DNA of 24,579 nucleotides, taken from a virus. Shown here piece after piece: positions 20,432-24,579 of this stretch. The stretch lies in the IMG/VR virus record IMGVR_UViG_3300046010_004078, positions 1-24,579 of that record, one strand, 5' to 3'. The stretch's first letter is position 1. Each line of letters begins with the position of its first letter. A program made the translations under genes and the position numbers. Under the pieces are notes generated by a model, which was given only the letters and a program-made list of their open reading frames with translations, was not told the DNA's origin and did not search any database.

Positions 20432-20736
20432 GAGAGCGCGACATCGAGGCACACCTCGTCAAGCGTGTGCGCGAGCTCGGCGGCGAGGTCCGCAAGGTCA
20501 AGTGGATCGGCCGCGTCGGTGCGCCCGATCGGCTGGTGATGTTGCCACCGCGGACTTTCATAACCGGCGGGGGTTTGTTCAACCACCCCCTGGACAGAAC
20601 AGCATGGGTCGAGCTCAAGGCGCCCGGCGAGAAGGCCAGGCCCAGCCAGGCGCGCGAGCACGAACGCATGCGCGCGATGGGCCAGCGCGTGGTGGTGATC
20701 GACAGCATCGAAGGCGTCGAGGAGCTGCTGGCATGA
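20428..20736 (+). CDS. VRR-NUC domain nuclease
   Basis: The 102-residue protein fits the stand-alone viral VRR-NUC family: N-terminal RERDIEAHLVKRVRELGGEV, then GAPDRLVMLP (D34) and WVELKAPGEK with E62 and K64, then a Q-x-x-E-H-E-R-M helix and VVVIDSIEGVEELL. These are the PD-(D/E)XK residues. Viral members act on structured or branched DNA. It starts at a GTG that overlaps the previous stop. In phages it is usually paired with an SNF2 helicase, as here. Confidence 0.9.
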   Translation: MRERDIEAHLVKRVRELGGEVRKVKWIGRVGAPDRLVMLPPRTFITGGGLFNHPLDRTAWVELKAPGEKARPSQAREHERMRAMGQRVVVIDSIEGVEELLA

Positions 20737-20828
20737 GTGTCTGGCCGTTCCCCACCGAGCTGCCCCCCGCCCAGCCGGCCAAGCCAATCCCCTTCAACCC
20801 AAACAATCACGAAGACGCACCATGGTAA
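20733..20828 (+). CDS. 31-residue proline-rich mini protein
   Basis: A short frame (MSVWPFPTELPPAQPAKPIP, then FNPNNHEDAPW) starts in an ATGA overlap with the VRR-NUC stop and ends seven bases inside the possible start of the HTH gene. It is extended and Pro-rich without helical parts. The double overlap favours real translation, perhaps mainly to couple the neighbours. No function is known and a chance frame cannot be excluded. Confidence 0.48.
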   Translation: MSVWPFPTELPPAQPAKPIPFNPNNHEDAPW

Positions 20829-21235
20829 GAACACCCCCCAACACGCGAGGCCGTCAGATGATCAAGGTCAATGCGTTGAGCTACGCCCAGCTGATCAAGT
20901 TCATGCTCGAGGGCATCTACTCCTGCGAGGAGCTCGCCGAGCACACTGGCCTGCACTACGTCACCGTCCTGCACTACACCCGCGAGCTCTACAAGGCCGG
21001 CGCCTGCTACGTCTCCAGCTGGGACAAGGACAGCCGGGGGCGTGACGCCGTCAAAATCTACAGCCTCGGCGCTGGCTTCGATGCGCCCCGCCAGAAGCGC
21101 ATGACGGCCGCCGAGCGCACCGCCCGCTACCGGGCGAAGCTCAAGGCCGGGCAGCTGGCCCAGGTCATGGGTGGGCAAGCCCAGTTTGTGCAGAGCGCCA
21201 ACGGTCGCCTGCGCTTCGAGGCGGCAGCAGCGTGA
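20822..21235 (+). CDS. Winged-HTH-like DNA-binding protein, up to 137 aa
   Basis: Residues about 20-60 (YAQLIKFMLEGIYSCEELAE, HTGLHYVTVLHYTRELYKAG) look like a winged helix, followed by WDKDSRGRDAVKIYSLG, a wing-like beta stretch. The C-terminus is basic (RMTAAERTARYRAKLKAG). Two starts are possible: the ATG at 20822, which overlaps the preceding mini gene, or the ATG at 20858, which has GAGG 8 bases upstream. Located between nuclease and helicase genes, it may help target the replication proteins or regulate the operon. Confidence 0.8.
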   Translation: MVRTPPNTRGRQMIKVNALSYAQLIKFMLEGIYSCEELAEHTGLHYVTVLHYTRELYKAGACYVSSWDKDSRGRDAVKIYSLGAGFDAPRQKRMTAAERTARYRAKLKAGQLAQVMGGQAQFVQSANGRLRFEAAAA

Positions 21236-21474
21236 GGCCCAACACCGAGGACGCCGTGCGCTCCACCCTGCGCCGCCACAGCGACGGCCTGACCCTGACC
21301 GAGATCGCACACCACAGTGGCGTTGAGTACCGCAAGGTGCACCGGGCCGTGACCAAGATGCCCGACGCCTACATCGACCGGTGGCAGCGCCCTGCAGGGG
21401 CCTACCCCTACCAGGCTGTCTGGTGCGTGGTTGTGCCCCCCGCCAATTGTCCGCACCCCAAAAGCGATGCGTAA
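21232..21474 (+). CDS. Small HTH protein, 80 aa
   Basis: Starts with GTG overlapping the previous stop (GTGA). The pattern AVRSTLRRHSDGLTLTEIAH, HSGVEYRKVHRAVTKMPDAY is a winged-HTH fold like those in MarR/DprA-type small phage proteins. A short aromatic beta part follows (YIDRWQRPAGAYPYQAVWCV). The stop overlaps the SNF2 helicase start by eight bases. It may be a paralogue in function of the preceding HTH gene, though the sequences differ. Confidence 0.75.
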   Translation: MRPNTEDAVRSTLRRHSDGLTLTEIAHHSGVEYRKVHRAVTKMPDAYIDRWQRPAGAYPYQAVWCVVVPPANCPHPKSDA

Positions 21475-22861
21475 GCCCTTCACCCCCCGCCCCTACCACG
21501 GCCTGGCGATGGAGCACCTGGCCAACGTGCCACGCTCGGCGATCTTCGCCAAGCCTGGCATGGGCAAGAGCGTGATGGCGCTGACGTTCCTCGACTACCT
21601 CCACAACGTGTGGGGCGAGAGCCGCCCGACCCTGGTGCTGGCCCCGCTGCGGGTGGCGCGTGACACCTGGGCCAACGAGGCGCACAAGTGGGGGCACCTC
21701 GCAGGGCTCGAGGTGGTGCCCATTGTAGGGGGCAAGGACCAGCGCCTCGCCGCCCTGCGCCAGCAGGCACCGGTCTACGCCACCAACTACGACAACCTGG
21801 TCTGGCTCAAGGATCACTACGAGGGCAAGGCCTGGCCCTTCGCCACCGTCATCGCCGACGAGAGCACCAAGCTCAAGAGCTTCCGCCTGCGCCAGGGTGG
21901 CGTGCGCGCCCAGGCCCTCGCCCAGGTGGCGCACAAGGACGTCGAGCGCTGGGTGAACCTCACCGGCACCCCGGCTTCCAACGGGCTCGAGGACCTGTGG
22001 GGGCAGACCTGGTTCCTCGACGCCGGCGTGCGCCTGGGTCGCACGTTCAGTGCATTCAGGGACCGCTGGTTCCGGCCGGTGAAGAGCGGCGACTTCCACA
22101 ACTACCGCCCCACCGACTACGCCCAGGCCGAAATCCAGGAGCGCATCGCTGACATCTGCCTGACGCTGGACCCCAAGGATTGGTTCGATCTCAAGGACCC
22201 GATCGTCAACGTGATCGAGGTCGAACTCCCCGCCAGCGCCCGCTCGAAGTACCGGGAGATGGAGCGGGAGCTCTTCACCATGATCGGCGACACCGAGGTC
22301 GAGGCCTTCAACGCCGCGGCCAAGTCGCAGAAGTGCCTGCAGATGGCCAACGGTGCGGTGTACCTGGAGGCCGAGCGCTACGGTGCAGGCACCTGGATCG
22401 AGGTGCACATGGAGAAGCTCGACGCCCTCGAGGAACTCATGGAGGAAACCGGCGATGACCCGCTGCTGGTGGCCTACCAGTTCCAGAGCGACCTGGCCCG
22501 CCTGCAGCGCCGCTTCCCCGACGCGCTGGTGCTGGCCACCCCCGAGGGCATGGCCGCTGCGATGGCAGGCCAGGGCAAGCTCTGGCTCGGTCACCCGGCA
22601 AGCATGGGCCACGGGGTCGACGGCCTGCAGTACCACTGCAACACGGTCGTCTTCTTCGCCCAGGACTGGAACCTCGAGTACCACGACCAGATGCTCGAGC
22701 GGGTCGGCCCCGTGCGCCAGCTGCAGGCCGGCAAGGACCGGGGCGTGTTTGTGCATTACATCGTGGCACGCGGCACGATCGACGAGCTCGTGATGGCTCG
22801 GCGAGAATCCAAGCGAAGTGTGCAGGACCTCCTGCTTGACTATTTGAAAGGTAAAAAATGA
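21467..22861 (+). CDS. SNF2/DEAD-like helicase
   Basis: The 464-residue protein has superfamily 2 motifs: RPYHGLAMEHL (Q-like), motif I AKPGMGKS (28-35), Ia LAPLRVARDTW (58-68), motif II IADEST (129-134), and motif III LTGTPASNGLEDLWGQ (165-180). C-terminal motifs V-VI are in GHPASMGHGVDGLQ and ERVGPVRQLQ. Compact SNF2 proteins like this are a constant part of phage modules with VRR-NUC, PolA, DUF2800 and DUF2815. It probably moves on duplex DNA to remodel forks or junctions. The ATG at 21467 was chosen because it overlaps the previous stop; an earlier GTG adds 12 unsupported residues. Confidence 0.93.
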   Translation: MRKPFTPRPYHGLAMEHLANVPRSAIFAKPGMGKSVMALTFLDYLHNVWGESRPTLVLAPLRVARDTWANEAHKWGHLAGLEVVPIVGGKDQRLAALRQQAPVYATNYDNLVWLKDHYEGKAWPFATVIADESTKLKSFRLRQGGVRAQALAQVAHKDVERWVNLTGTPASNGLEDLWGQTWFLDAGVRLGRTFSAFRDRWFRPVKSGDFHNYRPTDYAQAEIQERIADICLTLDPKDWFDLKDPIVNVIEVELPASARSKYREMERELFTMIGDTEVEAFNAAAKSQKCLQMANGAVYLEAERYGAGTWIEVHMEKLDALEELMEETGDDPLLVAYQFQSDLARLQRRFPDALVLATPEGMAAAMAGQGKLWLGHPASMGHGVDGLQYHCNTVVFFAQDWNLEYHDQMLERVGPVRQLQAGKDRGVFVHYIVARGTIDELVMARRESKRSVQDLLLDYLKGKK

Positions 22862-23211
22862 CGTCTATTTGTCCCGCGTGCGGTGTGCTTGGTGGCCACG
22901 AATCGCACTGCCCCTTCTTCCACCAGCAGAAGAGCTTCGAGAAGCGCGACGCCAAGGCGCCCCCCATGGTGGCCACCACTACCACTGTCAGCGCCTCCGC
23001 CCTGGCCAGTCAGGTCGCCGGCAACCACTACAAGGACAAGAAAATCCAGCCCGTGGAGTACATCCACGCCAACGGGCTGGGCTTCCTCGAGGGCTGCATC
23101 GTCAAGCGCATCACGCGCTGGCGCGACAAGCCGGCCGAGAGTCGCTTTCAGGACCTCGAGAAGATCAAGCACGAGGTCGACCTGCTGATCGAACTGGAGA
23201 GCCGCAAGTGA
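22858..23211 (+). CDS. DUF3310 protein with N-terminal Cys-rich segment, 117 aa
   Basis: Residues about 53-115 carry the DUF3310 signature: VAGNHYKDKKIQPVEYIHAN, then GLGFLEGCIVKRITRWRDK, then a helix with DLEKIKHEVDLLIELE. The first 22 residues (SICPACGVLGGHESHCPFFH) have a CxxC...C pattern plus His and may form a small zinc site. DUF3310 proteins are common in phage replication regions and sometimes called nucleotide kinase-like, without firm biochemistry. The ATG overlaps the helicase stop. Confidence 0.87.
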   Translation: MTSICPACGVLGGHESHCPFFHQQKSFEKRDAKAPPMVATTTTVSASALASQVAGNHYKDKKIQPVEYIHANGLGFLEGCIVKRITRWRDKPAESRFQDLEKIKHEVDLLIELESRK

Positions 23212-23408
23212 GCGACAACCTCGACATCGCCAGCGAGCGCGAGGAGCTCGCCCGCCAGGCCGCCATCACGACCAAGCGCCCCACCGGCCCGATGGCCACC
23301 GGGCGCTGCCTGCACTGCGACGAGATCGTGGGCGACACCCAGCGCTGGTGCGATGCGGAGTGCCGCGACGCCTGGCAGCGGAGCGCCGCGCGCCGGCCAA
23401 GTCATTGA
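23208..23408 (+). CDS. Small zinc-ribbon protein, 66 aa
   Basis: The GTG start overlaps the previous stop (GTGA). The first 35 residues are charged and helical (SDNLDIASEREELARQAAIT). Residues about 40-58, GRCLHCDEIVGDTQRWCDAE followed by C, show a CxxC...CxxxC zinc-finger pattern seen in short phage proteins with TraR/DksA-like or DUF2116-like fingers. It may bind nucleic acid or RNA polymerase; that is inferred from the zinc site only. It ends the tightly coupled replication cluster. Confidence 0.75.
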   Translation: MSDNLDIASEREELARQAAITTKRPTGPMATGRCLHCDEIVGDTQRWCDAECRDAWQRSAARRPSH

Positions 23409-23444
23409 CTCCCCGACACTTCAACCCTGAACGAAAGAACGATT

Positions 23445-23786
23445 ATGCGAACCGAGACTGCCACCGTGATAAGTATCTTGCCGACTCGAATCTGGGTTGA
23501 GAACGACATTATGGGTTCCCGTCACGTCGTTATGCATCACCAGGATTTTGGTGAACCGTTTACCTACGCGACCTTCCATTACAACTACACGTACACCAGC
23601 AACGCGGCCACCTGGGAGGCCGCGCACCGCCTTGCGTTGGCGCTGGGTGCGACAAAGCCCGTGGAGCAGCGGCAGCGTGAGTTTCATTGGCCGACCGCTG
23701 ATGAACTGCACGAACAGATCGCCAGCGCGCAGAAGATGCTGGCCGATCTCGGTGCGTCAAGTACACCCCCCACCCCTACCTTTTGA
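23445..23786 (+). CDS. Hypothetical protein, 113 aa (less GC-rich)
   Basis: The protein has an aromatic, beta-rich first half (RIWVENDIMGSRHVVMHHQD, then FTYATFHYNYTYTSN) and a helical second half (ADELHEQIASAQKMLADLG), ending in a Pro/Thr tail. No domain is recognised. A GAAAGAAC sequence before the ATG may serve as ribosome site. Codons use more A and T than in the replication genes upstream, and it is separated from them by 36 bases. It may be an accessory (moron-like) gene. Confidence 0.7.
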   Translation: MRTETATVISILPTRIWVENDIMGSRHVVMHHQDFGEPFTYATFHYNYTYTSNAATWEAAHRLALALGATKPVEQRQREFHWPTADELHEQIASAQKMLADLGASSTPPTPTF

Positions 23787-23797
23787 AGGGAACCGAG

Positions 23798-24124
23798 ATG
23801 GCGAAATATCGGCAGCTGATGGTGCAAGGAGAGACCGGCTGGCACCTGATGAGCCCGACTAACGCATGGGAGGCGCTGCGCATCGCCTGGATGATATGGC
23901 GATACCCTGATCGCGTTGCCGCGCTCGTAGGCGTCAGCCAGGAATACATGCTGGAGAACCAGGTAGCGGCGCAACGCCCCAGCAGCTTTGCCGGTCTGAC
24001 ACTCACCGAGGTGCGTGTGCCTTTTGGCATGACCGTCAGATTTGAGGGCGGCGCGCTCATCGTAGAAGCCGCTCAACATCTTGACGCCCACCCCCGCCCC
24101 AGTGCATCCTGCACTGGCTTCTAG
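23798..24124 (+). CDS. Hypothetical protein, 108 aa
   Basis: The ATG at 23798 was chosen because GAAGGGA precedes it; an in-frame TTG five codons upstream is unlikely. The protein contains YRQLMVQGETGWHLMSPTNA and an amphipathic helical part with WEALRIAWMIWRYPDRVAAL, then a beta-rich end (GMTVRFEGGALIVEA). No domain is recognised. Its stop TAG forms the first bases of a TAGCACCTGCTA operator-like dyad. Confidence 0.7.
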   Translation: MAKYRQLMVQGETGWHLMSPTNAWEALRIAWMIWRYPDRVAALVGVSQEYMLENQVAAQRPSSFAGLTLTEVRVPFGMTVRFEGGALIVEAAQHLDAHPRPSASCTGF

Positions 24125-24260
24125 CACCTGCTAGAACCGCATCGAGCGCGAAGTCCCCCTAGCGCTTTGGTGGCTTTACAATTTTGTAAGGTCACAATAT
24201 ACATTATGCGTACCAAATGGGGGTTTTGAAGTTGAGCATCTGCTACAGGTTTTTGTAGCA
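24122..24260. promoter_or_regulatory. Operator-dense region with sigma-70-like promoter
   Basis: The 190-bp gap before the last gene holds TAGCACCTGCTA (24122-24133), the dyad TTACAATTTTGTAA (24176-24189) and GAGCATCTGCTACA (24234-24247), whose TGCTACA pairs with TGTAGCA at 24254-24260. A promoter with TTTACA (24175-24180), 17-base spacer and TATACA (24198-24203) points rightward; the second dyad overlaps its -35 box. A short hairpin AGCGC/GCGCT lies at 24145-24166. No gene is seen in 24125-24298. Confidence 0.5.
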
Positions 24261-24313
24261 AAACGGACGCCCGCCCCCGTTTCAGTGGCGGCAATTTGAT
24301 GAAAGACCTGACC

Positions 24314-24579
24314 ATGACAACCGAACAAGAAACCAACTGGAGAGAGATCGCCCTGGCATTGGCGCAGCGGGTGAACTTCGCCATGACGAACTGTGACTGC
24401 AAAGGTGGCGGACTGCTGGACACGGAAACGATGGCGATTACTCCGTGGCGCGACTACCTGGCCGAAGCCATGGAGATGATCCCCGGCGTGGTGATCGACC
24501 GCGAGATTCTGGCGACGCTGTATCTGCCGCAAGCCAAGCGGCGCAAGGCACAGGCAGAGATCCGTGCGCGGCGCGCTTC
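24314..24579 (+). CDS. Hypothetical protein, partial (3' end outside window)
   Basis: The frame is open to the right edge. From the chosen ATG it reads MTTEQETNWREIALALAQRV, then NFAMTNCDCKGGG, TPWRDYLAEAMEMIPGVVID and a basic end (LPQAKRRKAQAEIRARRA). The 'W.dy.aE.LEMipGv..d...l..l.lp..kR' pattern resembles small unannotated phage early proteins. GAAAG eight bases upstream supports this ATG; another in-frame ATG at 24299 would add five residues. Function is unknown. Confidence 0.68.
   Translation, partial: MTTEQETNWREIALALAQRVNFAMTNCDCKGGGLLDTETMAITPWRDYLAEAMEMIPGVVIDREILATLYLPQAKRRKAQAEIRARRA

Noticed and set aside
20807-22756. 649-codon leftward frame opposite the HTH and SNF2 genes
   Set aside because: Shadow created by GC-rich codon structure; the SNF2 motifs on the plus strand are clear.
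24206-24229. Seven-codon leader peptide (MRTKWGF)
   Set aside because: It begins at or before the expected RNA start of the promoter at 24175-24203 and has no ribosome site.

Overview
This window is part of a tailed-phage genome or prophage of podovirus type. The GC-rich coding and the close resemblance to the Bordetella BPP-1 head module (Bbp16 cement, Bbp17-type capsid, Bbp19-like protein) point to a betaproteobacterial host, probably Burkholderiales. That host is inferred from gene families; no host gene lies in the window.

Layout. About 1-12479 is transcribed leftward (minus strand). In order of transcription it holds a small gene preceded by an unusual 5' inverted-repeat leader, a primase-helicase, a small HTH protein, terminase small and large subunits, a proline-rich mini protein, portal, a staple-like protein, a Bbp19-like protein, scaffold, major capsid, Bbp16-type cement protein, then minor head, neck and tail genes. 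A tail-tubular/adaptor gene runs off the left edge. A small leftward control operon (12612-13194) and a rightward repressor-like gene (13259) face away from each other across a 64-bp control region.

From 13259 to the right end everything is rightward: HTH regulator, membrane mini protein, a strong terminator, then an early/replication operon. This contains several unknown small proteins, a DUF2800 Fe-S-type nuclease, a DUF2815/Enc34-type ssDNA-binding protein, a structured 247-nt leader, family A DNA polymerase, an HNH homing endonuclease, VRR-NUC, two HTH proteins, an SNF2-type helicase, DUF3310, a zinc-ribbon protein and less GC-rich unknown genes.

How the parts work together. The right arm supplies polymerase, SSB, nucleases and helicase, while the primase-helicase sits at the head of the opposite, late-type arm. 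Genes within operons mostly overlap by ATGA or similar junctions, so translational coupling is likely. Recurrent TAGCAnnTGCTA palindromes fused to a TACAAT -10 box precede several rightward genes and look like one phage regulon, plausibly run by the two HTH proteins of the divergent switch.

The least ordinary signals are: (i) a perfect 20-bp inverted repeat interlocked with a 10-bp one at the start of the gene before primase-helicase; (ii) a tRNA-sized branched RNA fold directly before the polymerase gene; (iii) an A/T-rich recoded tract at a conserved polymerase motif beside the HNH gene; (iv) an iteron-like palindromic region after the primase-helicase gene. No integrase, lysis gene, tRNA, CRISPR array, IS element or diversity-generating retroelement was found here.
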